Positions 8,600 through 19,580 of a DNA stretch of 64,000 nt are shown piece after piece. Within the stretch, counting starts at the first letter, position 1. Each line of letters begins with the position of its first letter. Origin of the DNA: Microbacterium immunditiarum (GTDB taxonomy: Bacteria; Actinomycetota; Actinomycetes; Actinomycetales; Microbacteriaceae); NCBI RefSeq assembly GCF_013409785.1, contig NZ_JACCBV010000001.1, positions 2,604,001 to 2,668,000 of the forward strand. Direction: 5' to 3'. The translations under genes and the position numbers were made by a program. Below the pieces are notes generated by a model that did no database searches, was not told where the DNA came from, and saw nothing but the letters and a program-made list of their open reading frames with translations.

Positions 8600-10174
8600 G
8601 TGACTTCCGCAGCCGAGTCCACTCCCGAAACGCCCGACAACCTCGACGCCGAGGCCGTCTCCGAGCAGCCCGCCGCCCCCGACGAGCAGTCCGTCGAGGC
8701 GCCCGACTCCGCGGCCGCGTCCGCGGAGGCCGCCGAGCCGGAAGAGGCCGCGACCGAGCCGGAAGAGGCCGCTGAGGCGGCTACGGCTGGTGGCGAAGAG
8801 ACGGATGCCACGGCTGACGCGGACGCGACCGCAGATGCCGCGCAGGCGGCCGAAGAGGCGGATGCCACGCCCGCCGCCGAGACCACGGACGAGGCCGTCC
8901 CCGCCGACTCCCCCGCCTCCGACGCCCCCGCCGCCGAATCCGCGGGCAGCGACGAGCCGTGGGGCCGCGTCGACGACGACGGCACCGTGTCGGTCCGCGA
9001 GGGCACCGAGTGGCGCGTGGTCGGGCAGTTCCCCGACGGCACGCGCGAAGAGGCTCTCGCGTACTTCGAGCGCAAGTTCACCGACCTCGCGAGCGAAGTG
9101 ACGCTCCTCGAGGTGCGCCACCGCCGCGGCGGCGCCTCCGCCTCCGATCTGCGCGCGACGGCCCGGACGCTCCACGACAAGATCGCCGACGCGGCCGCCG
9201 TGGGCGACCTCGCGTCGCTTCGCGCGCGGCTCGACGCCCTGATCGAGGAGCTCTCGGCGGCATCGGCATCCGAGGCCGCGGCCGCCCGTCAGGCCGTCGA
9301 AGAGGCCGTCACGGCCCGCGCCGAGCTCGTCGAGCGCGCCGAGGCGCTCGCCGCGCGTGACCCGAAGACGATCCAGTGGAAGCAGACGTCGGCCGAGATC
9401 GCCGACCTCTTCGAGCAGTGGCAGTCCCAGCAGCAGCACGGGCCGCGCCTTCCCAAGTCGACGAGCCAGCAGCTCTGGAAGCGATTCCGCGACGCTCGTG
9501 CGACCCTCGACAAGGCGCGCCGCGAGTTCTACGCGCAGCTCGACGAGGCCCACAAGGCCGTGCGGGAGCGCAAGTCCAAGCTCGTCGAGAAGGCGGAGGC
9601 TCTCGCGCCCAAGGGTGAGGACGGCATCGCCGCCTACCGCGAGCTTCTCGAGCAGTGGAAGTCCGCGGGCCGCGCCGGCAAGAAGGCCGACGACGCCCTG
9701 TGGGCGCGGTTCAAGGCGGCCGGCGACGTGCTCTACGGGGCGCGCGGTGAGCGCGAGGCGGCCGAGGCCGAGGCCTCACGCGAGAAGATCGAGGCCAAGC
9801 GCGAGCTGCTCGTCGAGGCGAAGGCGATCCAGGACGAGCGCGACCTCACCAAGGCTCGCTCCATGCTCACCGGCATCCAGCGCCGCTGGGACGACCTCGG
9901 TCGCATCTTCCCGCGCGATGTCGAGCGCTCCCTCGACGACGACCTGCGCAAGATCGAGCAGGCGCTTCGCGCACGTGAGGACGCCGATTGGAAGAGCAAC
10001 AACCCCGAGACGAAGGCGCGCGCGAACGACATGACGCGCCAGCTCACGGAGGCGATCGAGAAGCTCGAGCAGGAGCTCGCGGCGGCCGAGAAGTCCGGCG
10101 ACAACGCTGCGGTCGAGAGGGCGAAAGAGGCTCTCGAGGCGCGGCGCACGTGGCTCAAGGCGCTCGGGGGCTGA
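8600..10174 (+). CDS. DUF349 domain protein
   Basis: 524 residues from GTG 8600, preferred over GTG 8591 because the GATGAGG ribosome site then has normal spacing. The first roughly 115 residues are acidic and rich in Ala and Glu, and look disordered. After a short globular WGRVDDDGTV/EWRVVGQFPDG segment come several DUF349 repeats with the typical W/F-containing signature (QTSAEIADLFEQW, LEQWKSAGRAG, SMLTGIQRRWDDLG). The C-terminal end is a coiled coil. DUF349 proteins are widespread in actinobacteria; their molecular role is not settled. Confidence 0.9.
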   Translation: MTSAAESTPETPDNLDAEAVSEQPAAPDEQSVEAPDSAAASAEAAEPEEAATEPEEAAEAATAGGEETDATADADATADAAQAAEEADATPAAETTDEAVPADSPASDAPAAESAGSDEPWGRVDDDGTVSVREGTEWRVVGQFPDGTREEALAYFERKFTDLASEVTLLEVRHRRGGASASDLRATARTLHDKIADAAAVGDLASLRARLDALIEELSAASASEAAAARQAVEEAVTARAELVERAEALAARDPKTIQWKQTSAEIADLFEQWQSQQQHGPRLPKSTSQQLWKRFRDARATLDKARREFYAQLDEAHKAVRERKSKLVEKAEALAPKGEDGIAAYRELLEQWKSAGRAGKKADDALWARFKAAGDVLYGARGEREAAEAEASREKIEAKRELLVEAKAIQDERDLTKARSMLTGIQRRWDDLGRIFPRDVERSLDDDLRKIEQALRAREDADWKSNNPETKARANDMTRQLTEAIEKLEQELAAAEKSGDNAAVERAKEALEARRTWLKALGG

Positions 10175-10267
10175 TCACCTCTCCCCCAGGTGCGCGGTTG
10201 GCAGTGGTTGTCCACAGTCCCACCGGGCCGACGGATGCGGCATCCGCCGTTCCGGCAGACTCTCGAC

Positions 10268-10831
10268 GTGCCATCGCCGTTCCTGTACTTCGCCGACGAC
10301 CGCCTGTCCACCGCGGAGCTGTCGGCGGCGTGCCTGGACGGCCACCTCGTGGGCCTCGGCGAGGCGTACATCCCGGCTGACGCCGTCGAAACGGCTGCGC
10401 TGCGGGCCGGCTCCCTGCGTGAGATCCTGCGCGACACACTCGCCGCGACGCACGTGAGCGCCGCGTGGATCCACGGCGCGCGTCACGATCCGCCTGTTCG
10501 CCACACAGTGCAGCGGGCGGTGCCGCGGCGACTGCACCACGTCCACGGACTCCGTCTCGTGTATCGAGACCTCGCCGTCGACCCCGCCGACCTGCTCGTG
10601 ATCGGCGGCGTCCTCGTGACGACGCCGGTCCGCACGCTCGCCGACGTCGCGCGCGTCGACGACTCCGATCACCTCGACGCCGCCCGTGGCCTGGCGGCGG
10701 GTCATCCGGGTCTCGCGGACGACGCGATCTGCTGGCTCGAGGCGCACGGACGCCTGCCGAACAAGCGCAGCGCGCTCCCGCTCCTGCACGCACTCGCGCG
10801 GGATCGGCGCCCCGCCGTCAGGACGACGTGA
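10268..10831 (+). CDS. AbiEi-antitoxin-like protein (tentative)
   Basis: 187 residues from GTG 10268. This start is chosen because the conserved-looking region ([17 protein letters not shown]) begins there; ATG 10235 is also in frame. The layout is an N-terminal part with [11 protein letters not shown], then [10 protein letters not shown], and a [13 protein letters not shown] motif of the kind found in AbiEi-family antitoxin-like proteins, often in actinobacteria without a partner toxin. No toxin-like gene adjoins it here. The last 14 bases overlap the convergent rel gene. It could instead be an uncharacterised DNA-binding protein. Confidence 0.55.
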   Translation: MPSPFLYFADDRLSTAELSAACLDGHLVGLGEAYIPADAVETAALRAGSLREILRDTLAATHVSAAWIHGARHDPPVRHTVQRAVPRRLHHVHGLRLVYRDLAVDPADLLVIGGVLVTTPVRTLADVARVDDSDHLDAARGLAAGHPGLADDAICWLEAHGRLPNKRSALPLLHALARDRRPAVRTT

Positions 10832-13070
10832 CGCGATAGACGTCGTACACCGCGTCGATGCGGCGGACGGCGTTGAGCACGCGGTCGAGGTGCACGATGT
10901 CGCCCATCTCGAACACGAAGCGGCTGAGCGCGAGGCGGTCGTTCGTCGTCGAGACGGTGGCCGACAGGATGTTGACGTGGTGCTCGCTCAGCACGCGGGT
11001 GACGTCGCTCAGGAGGCCGGAGCGGTCGAGCGCCTCGACCTGGATCTGCACGAGGAACACGCTCTTGGTCGTGGGCGCCCAGCTCACGTCGATGAGCCGG
11101 TCGGGATCGGACTTGAGCGACTGCACGTTCGTGCAGTCCGAACGGTGCACCGACACGCCGCTGCCGCGCGTGACGAAGCCCACGATCTCATCGCCCGGCA
11201 CGGGCGTGCAGCACTTCGCGAGCTTCACGAGGATGTCGGGTGCGCCGCGCACGAGCACACCGGAGTCGCCGCCGCGCGGAGCCCGCGTGCGCCCGATCGG
11301 CGGCAGGTCGATCGGCCCCGTCGTCGTGTCGTTCGAGCTCACGAGAGCCGTGACCTTCTCGATCACCGACTGCGTGGACACGTGGCCCTCACCCACGGCG
11401 GCGTACAGCGCCGAGACGTCATCGTAGCGAAGCTGCTGCGCGACCTCGGCGAACGAGTCCTGGCTCATGAGGCGCTGCAACGGGAGGTTCTGCCGGCGCA
11501 TCGCGCGCGCGATCGCCTCCTTGCCCTGCTCGATCGCCTCTTCGCGGCGCTCCTTCGTGAACCAGCCGCGGATCTTGTTGCGTGCACGCGTGCTCTTGAC
11601 GAATCCGAGCCAGTCCTGGCTCGGCCCGGCATCCGGGTTCTTCGACGTGAACACCTCGACGACGTCACCGCTCTTGAGCTCGGACTCGAGCGGCACAAGG
11701 CGGCCGTTCACCTTCGCGCCCATCGTGCGGTGGCCGATCTCGGTGTGCACCGCGTACGCGAAGTCGACCGGAGTCGCACCCGCGGGCAGGCCGATCACCC
11801 GCCCCTTCGGCGTGAAGACGTAGACCTCTTTCGCGCCGATCTCGAAGCGCAGCGAGTCGAGGAACTCGCCGGGGTCGGCCGTCTCGGCCTGCCAGTCCGA
11901 GATGTGCGCGAGCCACGCCATGTCGGTGTCGAGCGCCTTCGGGTCGGCCTTGCCGCCGTTCATGCGCTCCTTGTACTTCCAGTGCGCGGCGACGCCGTAC
12001 TCGGCCTGCTGGTGCATCTCGTTGGTGCGGATCTGGATCTCGACCGTGCGGCCACCGGGCCCGATCACCGTCGTGTGCAGCGACTGGTACAGGTTGAACT
12101 TCGGCGTGGCGATGTAGTCCTTGAACCGGCCGGGAAGCGGCGTCCACCGCGCGTGGATCGCACCGAGCACCGCGTAGCAGTCGCGCACGCTGCCCACGAG
12201 CACGCGGATGCCGATGAGGTCGTAGATATCGTCGAACTCACGTCCGCGCACGACCATCTTCTGGTACACCGAGTACAGCTGCTTCGGCCGGCCCATGACG
12301 CGCCCGCGGATGCGGAGCTCGCGAAGGTCGGCGTCGACGGCCTCGATCACGCTCTGCACGTACTGCTCGCGCTGCGGCGTGCGCTGCTTCACGAGGCTGT
12401 CGATCTCGGCGTAGAGCTTCGGATGCAGCACCGCGAAGGACAGGTCCTCGAGCTCTGACTTGATTGCCTGGATGCCGAGGCGATGCGCGAGCGGCGCGTA
12501 GATCTCGAGTGTCTCGGTCGCCTTCTTCTGCGCTTTCTCGGGCGGCACGAACCCCCACGTGCGGGCGTTGTGCAGGCGGTCGGCTAGCTTGATCACGAGC
12601 ACGCGGATGTCTTTCGACATCGCGACGATCATCTTGCGGACGGTCTCGGCCTGCGCGCTCTCGCCGTACTTGACCTTGTCGAGTTTCGTCACGCCGTCGA
12701 CGAGCATCGCGACCTCGTCGCCGAACTCGGAGGCGATCGCCTCGAGCGGGTAGCCCGTGTCTTCGACGGTGTCGTGCAGCAGCGCGGCGGCGATCGCCTT
12801 CGGCCCGAGGCCGAGGTCGGCGAGGATCTGGCCGACCGCGAGCGGATGCGTGATATATGGCTCGCCGCTGCGTCGGGTCTGCCCCTCGTGAGCCTTTGCG
12901 GCGACCGTGTAGGCCCGTTCGATGATCGAGAGGTCGCCCTTGGGGTGGTGCGTGCGCACCGTGCGCAGGAGCTGCTCGACATCGTCGCGGCGCGCGGAAC
13001 GCGAGAAGATGCGGGGCACGAGGCGCCGCAGCGATGACGTCTGGGCGGCGGAGGGGACGGTTTCGGTCAC
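10818..13070 (-). CDS. relA: Bifunctional (p)ppGpp synthetase/hydrolase Rel
   Basis: 750 residues, the full length of an actinobacterial Rel. It makes and degrades the stringent-response alarmone (p)ppGpp on and off the ribosome. Domains in order: HD hydrolase ([11 protein letters not shown] near residue 100, with [12 protein letters not shown]), RelA-type synthetase ([29 protein letters not shown] near residues 240-330), TGS ([26 protein letters not shown] near residue 420), the zinc-finger/helical region (KCCTPVPGD near 640) and a C-terminal ACT domain ([17 protein letters not shown]). Both catalytic domains look intact. It follows secF by 66 bases on the same strand. Confidence 0.97.
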   Translation of the reverse strand: MTETVPSAAQTSSLRRLVPRIFSRSARRDDVEQLLRTVRTHHPKGDLSIIERAYTVAAKAHEGQTRRSGEPYITHPLAVGQILADLGLGPKAIAAALLHDTVEDTGYPLEAIASEFGDEVAMLVDGVTKLDKVKYGESAQAETVRKMIVAMSKDIRVLVIKLADRLHNARTWGFVPPEKAQKKATETLEIYAPLAHRLGIQAIKSELEDLSFAVLHPKLYAEIDSLVKQRTPQREQYVQSVIEAVDADLRELRIRGRVMGRPKQLYSVYQKMVVRGREFDDIYDLIGIRVLVGSVRDCYAVLGAIHARWTPLPGRFKDYIATPKFNLYQSLHTTVIGPGGRTVEIQIRTNEMHQQAEYGVAAHWKYKERMNGGKADPKALDTDMAWLAHISDWQAETADPGEFLDSLRFEIGAKEVYVFTPKGRVIGLPAGATPVDFAYAVHTEIGHRTMGAKVNGRLVPLESELKSGDVVEVFTSKNPDAGPSQDWLGFVKSTRARNKIRGWFTKERREEAIEQGKEAIARAMRRQNLPLQRLMSQDSFAEVAQQLRYDDVSALYAAVGEGHVSTQSVIEKVTALVSSNDTTTGPIDLPPIGRTRAPRGGDSGVLVRGAPDILVKLAKCCTPVPGDEIVGFVTRGSGVSVHRSDCTNVQSLKSDPDRLIDVSWAPTTKSVFLVQIQVEALDRSGLLSDVTRVLSEHHVNILSATVSTTNDRLALSRFVFEMGDIVHLDRVLNAVRRIDAVYDVYRVTSS

Positions 13071-13136
13071 GATTCCTCCCCTCCGCCGGACCTCACAATC
13101 CTACGCCGCTGTAAGGGACCACTCTCGCGGGAGCGG

Positions 13137-14126
13137 TCAGGCCGTCACTCGGGCCTGTGCGCGGGACGCGAGCGTGCGCTCGTCGCGGGCCTTGATCGCC
13201 GGCTCGTTCTCGCGGAACAGCGAGTACAGCGGCGCAGCGACGAAGATCGTCGAGTAGGCCGCCACGATCGTGCCCACGAAGATCGACAGCGAGATGTCGG
13301 TCAGCGTCTGCGCACCGAGCCACAGTGCGCCGATGAACAGGATCGCACCCGTCGGCAGGATCGCCACGACGGTCGTGTTGATCGAGCGCACCAGGGTCTG
13401 GTTGACCGCGAGGTTTACCGACTCGCCGAACGTGCGGCCGGACACTTCGCCGTCTTCGCTCGTATTCTCACGTATCTTGTCGAAGACCACCGTCGTGTCG
13501 TACAGGGCGTACGACAGGATCGTGAGGAAGCCGATGACCGCCGCGGGCGAGATCTCGAAGCCGAACAGTGCGTAGACGCCGATCGTGATGATGAGCACGT
13601 CCACGAGGCCGATGATCGCGGCGACCGACATCTTCCAGGTGCGGAAGTACAGCGCGAGGATCAGGAAGGTCAGCGCGAGGAAGATCGCGAGGCCCCACAG
13701 CGACTGACGAGTGACGTCAGCACCCCACGTCGGCCCGATGAACGACGAGGTGACCTCGCTCTCGGGTACGCCGTAGGCCTCGCCGAGTGCAGCCGTGACG
13801 TCGCGCGTCTCGTCGCTGGTCATCTGGTCGGTCTGCACCCGGACGGCGGTGTCGCCCACCGTCGTGACCTTGGTGGTGGCATCCGGGACGACGGACTGGA
13901 CGGCCTCGGTCGCGATCAGCTGGTCGGGACTCGTCAGCCCCGAGACGGTGAACTGCGAGCCGCCCGTGAACTCGATCGAGAACTGGATCGGCCGCACGAG
14001 GGGAACGAGCGCCGAACCGATGACGAGGATCGCCGCGATGATGAACCACAGGCGCCGGCGGCCGACGAACGGGAATGAGGTCTTGCCGGTGTAGAGATCG
14101 TTGCCGAACTGGCTCATGGAGCGCAT
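13137..14126 (-). CDS. secF: Protein translocase subunit SecF
   Basis: 329 residues. With SecD it forms the proton-driven accessory complex that pulls secreted proteins through SecYEG. There is one N-terminal helix (RLWFIIAAILVIGSALVPL), an external domain, then the helical bundle with the family YDTTVVFDKIREN signature near residue 215. The start codon overlaps the secD stop by one base (TGATG), which implies translational coupling. A second possible Met lies three codons in. Confidence 0.97.
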   Translation of the reverse strand: MRSMSQFGNDLYTGKTSFPFVGRRRLWFIIAAILVIGSALVPLVRPIQFSIEFTGGSQFTVSGLTSPDQLIATEAVQSVVPDATTKVTTVGDTAVRVQTDQMTSDETRDVTAALGEAYGVPESEVTSSFIGPTWGADVTRQSLWGLAIFLALTFLILALYFRTWKMSVAAIIGLVDVLIITIGVYALFGFEISPAAVIGFLTILSYALYDTTVVFDKIRENTSEDGEVSGRTFGESVNLAVNQTLVRSINTTVVAILPTGAILFIGALWLGAQTLTDISLSIFVGTIVAAYSTIFVAAPLYSLFRENEPAIKARDERTLASRAQARVTA

Positions 14127-15862
14127 CAGTCGTCTCCTCCCTTCGTGCTGCCGGGAGTTCGCTTCGCGTCCTGCGCGGCTGCTGCCGCGAGCTCGGCCTG
14201 CTTGCGCTCGGCGATCGTCTGACGCCGAGCGGCTTCACCGCGCGACCGCGCGGCACGCCTGTCGGCGCTCGACTTGGGCGCGATGACGGGCGAGCGGAAT
14301 TGGGCGCGGCCGCGGTACACCGCGCCGAGCGCCTCGGGATCCATGCCCGAGAGCGGATGCCCCTCGCCGAAGAACCGCGTGCGGGCCAGCAGCTGCATGA
14401 CCGGGTGCGTGAAGAGGATGAAGATCAGCACGTCGATCACGGTCGTGAGCCCGAGCGTGAACGCGAAGCCCTTCACCGTGGCGTCCGCCAGGACGTACAG
14501 CACGACGGCGGCGAGCACGTTGATCGACTTCGAGATGTAGATCGTCCGCTTCGCGCGGCTCCAGCCGTCCTCGACGGCGCCCGTGATCGACTTTCCGTCG
14601 CGCAGCTCGTCGCGTATGCGCTCGAAGTACACGATGAACGAGTCGGCGGTGAAGCCGATCGACACGATCAGACCCGCGACGCCCGCGAGCGACAGGCGGA
14701 AGCCCATGCGCCACGCGAGGATGCAGATGGCGAGGTACGTGATGACACCCATGACCGCGAGCGACGCGATGATGACGAACCCGAGCGCGCGGTAGACGAT
14801 GAGCGAGTAGACCGCGACGAGCGCAAGGCCGATGAGGCCCGCGATGAGGCCGATCTGCAGCTGCTGCGAGCCCAGTGTGGCGGAGATCGTGTCGGAGCTG
14901 ACCACCTCGAAGCTGAGCGGCAGAGCGCCGTAGCGAAGCTGGTCGGCGAGCGTCTTGGCGGACTCCTGCGTGAAGTTGCCCGTGATGCTCGGGTCGCCGC
15001 CCAGAATCACCTGGTTCATCTGGGGCGCGGTGAGCACGAGACCGTCCAGCACGAACGCGAACTGGTTCAGCGGCGGGGTGGCGCCGTACAGACGCTGGCT
15101 GATCTCGCCGAAGATGCGCGTGCCCTCGCCGTCGAACCGCAGGCTGACCGCCCAGCGGCCGTCGTTCTGCTGCATGCCGAAGGTCGCGTCGTCGATCGAA
15201 GACCCGTCGAGCTCGACGGGCCCGAGGATGTACTTCACCGATCCATCGGCCTCACACGTGATGAGGGGCTGGTCGGCCGGCGCGTTCGCGGGATCGTTCG
15301 TCGGGTTCGCGCAGTCGTACGCCGCGAACTCCGCCTGGAGGTACGGAGTGACCCACGCCGGGTCGCTGCCGTTGGTCGGCTCGGGCGACGGAGTGTTCGG
15401 CAGAGTCGGGTCGGGGGTCGGGAACGGCGTGCGCTCACCGTCGGCGCCCACGAAGTCGTTGGTCGGCGCGGAGGCCTGCAGCACGGCGCGGAGCTGGAGC
15501 TGGGCGGACGCCTCGATGCGATTGCGCGTCTCTTCGTCGGCCTGACCCGGGATCTGGACCACGATCTGGTTGCCGGCCTGCGTCGCGATGTCGGCCTCGC
15601 CGACGCCCGAGGCGTCGACGCGCTGGCGGATGATCGTGGCCGCCTGGTTCATCTGCTCGGTGGTCGGCTCGGAACCGTCGACCGACTGCGCCTGCAGGAC
15701 GATCTGCGTACCGCCCTGGAGGTCGAGCGCGAGCTCGGGCGTCCACGAGCTGGCTTTGAAGACGTACACGCCGAGCGCGTTGATGCCGAACAGGACGGCG
15801 ATGACGATGAGCAGACCGGTCAGTGCGCGCCAGGCGTGCCGGACGGGGGTCGGTGTGGCCAC
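14126..15862 (-). CDS. secD: Protein translocase subunit SecD
   Basis: 578 residues. The N-terminal helix (LTGLLIVIAVLFGINALGVYVF) is followed by the P1 domain starting LALDLQGGTQIVL, then helices with the IGLIAGLIGLALVAVYSLIVY segment and the FTADSFIVYFERIRDELRDG motif. The long external region (about residues 150-330) includes a Pro/Thr-rich insert. A charged, Ala-rich cytoplasmic tail extends beyond the last helix. Its position between yajC and secF is the classic arrangement. Confidence 0.97.
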   Translation of the reverse strand: MATPTPVRHAWRALTGLLIVIAVLFGINALGVYVFKASSWTPELALDLQGGTQIVLQAQSVDGSEPTTEQMNQAATIIRQRVDASGVGEADIATQAGNQIVVQIPGQADEETRNRIEASAQLQLRAVLQASAPTNDFVGADGERTPFPTPDPTLPNTPSPEPTNGSDPAWVTPYLQAEFAAYDCANPTNDPANAPADQPLITCEADGSVKYILGPVELDGSSIDDATFGMQQNDGRWAVSLRFDGEGTRIFGEISQRLYGATPPLNQFAFVLDGLVLTAPQMNQVILGGDPSITGNFTQESAKTLADQLRYGALPLSFEVVSSDTISATLGSQQLQIGLIAGLIGLALVAVYSLIVYRALGFVIIASLAVMGVITYLAICILAWRMGFRLSLAGVAGLIVSIGFTADSFIVYFERIRDELRDGKSITGAVEDGWSRAKRTIYISKSINVLAAVVLYVLADATVKGFAFTLGLTTVIDVLIFILFTHPVMQLLARTRFFGEGHPLSGMDPEALGAVYRGRAQFRSPVIAPKSSADRRAARSRGEAARRQTIAERKQAELAAAAAQDAKRTPGSTKGGDD

Positions 15863-15901
15863 AGGGGTGAGCTTTCTCGGGTGCCCGCGAGGGGCTGCGG
15901 A

Positions 15902-16366
15902 TCAGGCCTGCGGCTTCGTGCCGGCGTCGTTGTCGGGCTCGTCGGCCGAGCCCTCCGCGGCGGCGCGCTTCTGGTCGTCGCTGATCGAGGTGATCTCGCC
16001 GTCGGCGACACCCTCGGCGTACTCGGCGTGGCTCTCTTCGGCCGCGAGGTACTCGTCTTCGGAGACGACGCCCTCGGTCGGGCTCACCACGCGCAGGATG
16101 GCCTGGCTGTGCACCTTGATTTGCACGCCCGGCGCGAGCTCGACGATGGCAGGCTGGTCGAGGTTGTCGGGGTCGTACGAGACGATCGTTCCGTAGAGAC
16201 CGCCCTGCAGGAGCACCTCGGCGCCCGGAACGGTCTGGCGCGCCTTCGCCGCCTGCTCGGCCTTCTGCTTCTGCATCCGGCGGCGGGAGCTCCAGAACAT
16301 GAAGATCAGGAGTGCGACCAGGAGGATGATCAGGCCGTAGTCGGCGAAGAATCTCGCGAAGTCCAT
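15902..16366 (-). CDS. yajC: Preprotein translocase subunit YajC
   Basis: 154 residues from ATG 16366, which starts MDFARFF just before the single membrane helix (YGLIILLVALLIFMFW); a GTG ten codons upstream is in frame but would put a polar tail before the helix. After the helix comes RRRMQKQKAEQAAK and the compact YajC domain (VLLQGGLYGTIVSYD). A longer than usual acidic C-terminal tail follows. YajC is an accessory part of the SecDF-YajC complex. Confidence 0.93.
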   Translation of the reverse strand: MDFARFFADYGLIILLVALLIFMFWSSRRRMQKQKAEQAAKARQTVPGAEVLLQGGLYGTIVSYDPDNLDQPAIVELAPGVQIKVHSQAILRVVSPTEGVVSEDEYLAAEESHAEYAEGVADGEITSISDDQKRAAAEGSADEPDNDAGTKPQA

Positions 16367-16448
16367 GGAGGTGTGGGCACCTTTCGAATCAGGCACACAT
16401 CAGGGCGGCGGTGCCATGCAAGGGGGTTCGGGCGAAAGCCTTCAGCGA

Positions 16449-17483
16449 TTATAGGTCATCGAGTCTCAGCGCCTGTGCGTGATCCGGATGCCGCATGCCC
16501 AGGTGCTCGTACGCGGCGGGCGTCGCGATGCGCCCGCGCGGAGTGCGCCCCATGAATCCGATGCGGACGAGGTAAGGCTCGACGACCGATTCGATCGTCT
16601 CGGCCTCCTCCCCCACCGTGACCGCGAGAGTGGACAGGCCGACCGGACCGCCGCGGAATCGGTGGACGATCGCGTCGAGCACGGCCCGGTCGAGACGGTC
16701 GAGACCGATCGCGTCGACGTCGTACAGCTCGAGGGCTGCGCCCACCGCCGCATCCGCCGCACCCTTCTCGCCACCGTGCACGATCAGGTAGTCGCGCACA
16801 CGACGCAGCAGCCGGTTGGCGATGCGCGGCGTGCCCCGCGAACGGCGTGCGATCTCGGCGAACGACTCGGGGGGCAGGTCGACGCCGAGCATGCCGGCGG
16901 AGCGCGAGATGACGCGCTCGAGGTCTTCGGGGTCGTAGTACTCGAGGTGGGCGGTGAAGCCGAACCGGTCGCGCAGAGGATTGGGCAGCAATCCCGACCG
17001 CGTCGTCGCCCCGACGAGCGTGAATGGGGCGAGATCGAGCGGGATGCTCGTGGCGCCGGCGCCCTTTCCGACCATGATGTCGATGCGGAAGTCCTCCATC
17101 GCGAGGTACAGCATCTCTTCGGCGGTGCGCGCCATGCGGTGCACCTCGTCGATGAAGAGGACCTCGCCCGGCGTCAAGCTCGACAGAAGCGCGGCGAGGT
17201 CGCCCGCGTGCTGGATCGCGGGCCCGCTCGAGAGCCGCAGCGGCCGCCCGCTCTCGTGCGCGACGATCATGGCGAGGGTCGTCTTGCCGAGGCCAGGAGG
17301 GCCGGCGAGCAGGATGTGGTCGGGCGGCCGCTGCTGGATGCGCGCCGCGTCGAGCAGCAGCTGCAGCTGGCCGCGCACCTTCGGCTGCCCCACGAACTCG
17401 GCGAGCGACGTCGGGCGAAGCGCGCCCTCGATCGCGAGCTCGGTCTCGTCGACGGGCTCGGTCGCGTCGCGGAGGTCATCCAC
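16449..17483 (-). CDS. ruvB: Holliday junction branch migration helicase RuvB
   Basis: 344 residues from GTG 17483. This is the hexameric AAA+ motor that drives branch migration with RuvA. Walker A is [11 protein letters not shown] near residue 60, Walker B is LFIDEVHRM, and sensor 1 is [11 protein letters not shown]. The C-terminal winged helix contains [10 protein letters not shown]. The first eight bases overlap the end of ruvA. Confidence 0.98.
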   Translation of the reverse strand: MDDLRDATEPVDETELAIEGALRPTSLAEFVGQPKVRGQLQLLLDAARIQQRPPDHILLAGPPGLGKTTLAMIVAHESGRPLRLSSGPAIQHAGDLAALLSSLTPGEVLFIDEVHRMARTAEEMLYLAMEDFRIDIMVGKGAGATSIPLDLAPFTLVGATTRSGLLPNPLRDRFGFTAHLEYYDPEDLERVISRSAGMLGVDLPPESFAEIARRSRGTPRIANRLLRRVRDYLIVHGGEKGAADAAVGAALELYDVDAIGLDRLDRAVLDAIVHRFRGGPVGLSTLAVTVGEEAETIESVVEPYLVRIGFMGRTPRGRIATPAAYEHLGMRHPDHAQALRLDDL

Positions 17484-18099
17484 CGGCGGGCTCCTTCCGT
17501 GCCGGGCCCAACACGGACAGGGTCATGCGCAGGAGGGCCTGCACGGAGGCGCGATCGGCGTCCGGTGCCTCGGAGGCGACGGATGCCACGGCCTCGGCCG
17601 CGACGCGCTCGGACCAGCCGAGCCCCACGAGCGCCTGGGCGACCTGGGCGAACACGGCATCGGCGGGCGCCGCCTGCGTGGGCGTGCCGACGGGTCGGGA
17701 GGGGGTGATCTTGCCGGCGAGCTGCACGACGATGAGCTTCGCCGTCTTCGGGCCGATGCCCGAGACGCGTCGGAACGGGCCCTCGTCGTCCGCCGCGACC
17801 GCTTCGGCGATCTGCTCGACCGACAGAGCCGACAGCACGCCGAGGGCGGACTTCGGCCCGACGCCGGTCACCCCGAGGAGCTGTGTGAAGACCACCAGCT
17901 CCTCGCGCGTCTCGAACCCGAACAGCGACAGTGCGTCCTCGCGCACGACGAGGTTCGTGTGCAGCCGCAGCTCCTCCCCGATGCGCGCGGCGCGCGAGAC
18001 CTGCGGCGGCACGGCGACCGCGTAGCCGACACCGCCGACTTCGACGACGACGTGGTCGGCGTCGGCGTAGGCGACGCGACCGTGCAGCGATGAGATCAT
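17476..18099 (-). CDS. ruvA: Holliday junction DNA-binding protein RuvA
   Basis: 207 residues. The N-terminal OB fold ([11 protein letters not shown]) is followed by two helix-hairpin-helix elements ([17 protein letters not shown] and [18 protein letters not shown]), then a flexible linker and the C-terminal domain III that contacts RuvB. AGGGTGA lies upstream of the ATG. It lies between ruvC and ruvB in the standard ruvCAB order. Confidence 0.97.
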   Translation of the reverse strand: MISSLHGRVAYADADHVVVEVGGVGYAVAVPPQVSRAARIGEELRLHTNLVVREDALSLFGFETREELVVFTQLLGVTGVGPKSALGVLSALSVEQIAEAVAADDEGPFRRVSGIGPKTAKLIVVQLAGKITPSRPVGTPTQAAPADAVFAQVAQALVGLGWSERVAAEAVASVASEAPDADRASVQALLRMTLSVLGPARKEPAGG

Positions 18100-18155
18100 G
18101 ACTTCACCCTACGGAGCGGTTCGGACGTATGTTCGAGCGACACGCGAGCGGCGCG

Positions 18156-18719
18156 TCATCGACGCACGCGCTCGGCCTGCCGCCACGCGCGCTGCGCCGG
18201 GGTCAGCGTGCGGTGCGACGCGGCGCCGGCCGTGGGCGCCGAACCCCGCCACGCGTGGCACAGCGCGAGGGCGAGGGCGTCCGCCGCATCCGCCGGCTTC
18301 GGCAGCTCGTCGAGGCGCAGCACTCGCGCCACCATCGTCTGCACCTGACGCTTGTCGGCCGAGCCGTAGCCGGTGATCGCGGCCTTCACCTCGCTCGGTG
18401 TGTGGGTCGCCGCCGCGAGGCCCGCCTCGGCCGCCGCGAGCAGCGCGACGCCGCTCGCCTGCGCGGTGCCCATGACCGAGTGCCGGTTGCTCTGCGCGAA
18501 CACGCGCTCGACGGCCACGACGTGCGGCGAGTGGTCGCGGATGACCGCGCGGATGCCGGCGGCGATGATCGCGAGGCGCGCCTCGATCGGGGCACCCGCA
18601 TCGGATCTCACGACGCCGACGTGCACGAGCGTCGCCGACCTGTCGGGCAGGACGTCCACGACGCCCAGCCCGCACCGGGTCAGGCCGGGGTCGACCCCGA
18701 GGACGCGAAGGGATGCCAC
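18156..18719 (-). CDS. ruvC: Crossover junction endodeoxyribonuclease RuvC
   Basis: 187 residues from GTG 18719. RuvC is the resolvase that cuts Holliday junctions. The RNase H-like core shows the first catalytic Asp in VLGVDPGLTRCGLG, the acidic VAVERVFAQSN segment with the second catalytic residue, and DAADALALALCHA near residue 140 with the last two Asp. The C-terminal tail is basic. It is 56 bases after the yebC stop and 56 before ruvA. Confidence 0.97.
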   Translation of the reverse strand: MASLRVLGVDPGLTRCGLGVVDVLPDRSATLVHVGVVRSDAGAPIEARLAIIAAGIRAVIRDHSPHVVAVERVFAQSNRHSVMGTAQASGVALLAAAEAGLAAATHTPSEVKAAITGYGSADKRQVQTMVARVLRLDELPKPADAADALALALCHAWRGSAPTAGAASHRTLTPAQRAWRQAERVRR

Positions 18720-18775
18720 TCCCCCACGCTATGTGCGTCGGTCGACGGCATCCGCCAGGCGCGCCCGGCGCCGGC

Positions 18776-19534
18776 TCAGTCGTCCTCTTCGAGCTCCGCC
18801 TGGACCTCGGGCGTCAGGTCGAAGTTGCTGTAGACGTTCTGCACGTCATCGCTGTCTTCGAGCGCGTCGATGAGGCGGAAGACCTTGCGGGCCGTGTCGG
18901 CGTCGATCTCGACCTTGAGGTTCGGCACGAACTCGACGTCGGCGGACTCGTAGTCGACGCCAGCGTCCTGCAGCGCCGTGCGGACGGTCACGAGGTCGGA
19001 TGCCTCGGTGATCACCTCGAAGCCCTGCGCGTGCGGCTCGACCTCTTCGGCGCCCGCCTCGAGGACGGCCTCCATGACGTCGTCTTCGGTCGTGCCCTCG
19101 CCCGACACGACGATGACGCCCTTGCGCGAGAAGTTGTACGCGACGCTGCCGGGATCGGCCAGCGAGCCGCCGTTGCGCGTGAGGGCCGTGCGGACCTCGG
19201 CCGCCGCACGGTTCTTGTTGTCGGTGAGGCACTCGATCATGAGCGCGACGCCGTTGGGACCGTAGCCCTCGTACATGATGTTCTGGTACTCGACGGCGTC
19301 GCCCGAGATGCCCGCGCCGCGCTTGATCGCCCGGTCGATGTTGTCGTTCGGGACCGACGTCTTCTTCGCCTTCTGCACGGCGTCGTACAGCGTCGGGTTG
19401 CCTGTGAGATCGGGACCGCCGAGCTTCGCGGCGACCTCGATGTTCTTGATGAGCTTGGCGAACGACTTGGCACGACGCGCGTCGATGACGGCCTTTTTGT
19501 GCTTCGTCGTCGCCCACTTGGAGTGGCCGGACAT
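18776..19534 (-). CDS. YebC/PmpR family protein (TACO1-like)
   Basis: 252 residues, the usual length. It opens with [21 protein letters not shown], the family hallmark, and contains [15 protein letters not shown] and [20 protein letters not shown]. The family has long been annotated as transcriptional regulators, and related proteins help translation through polyproline or difficult sequences. It heads the ruvCAB-sec-rel block, as in most actinobacteria. Confidence 0.95.
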   Translation of the reverse strand: MSGHSKWATTKHKKAVIDARRAKSFAKLIKNIEVAAKLGGPDLTGNPTLYDAVQKAKKTSVPNDNIDRAIKRGAGISGDAVEYQNIMYEGYGPNGVALMIECLTDNKNRAAAEVRTALTRNGGSLADPGSVAYNFSRKGVIVVSGEGTTEDDVMEAVLEAGAEEVEPHAQGFEVITEASDLVTVRTALQDAGVDYESADVEFVPNLKVEIDADTARKVFRLIDALEDSDDVQNVYSNFDLTPEVQAELEEDD

Positions 19535-19580
19535 GCGATCGATTCTAGTTGACCAGGATGCCGCGCCTCCGCGCGCGCCC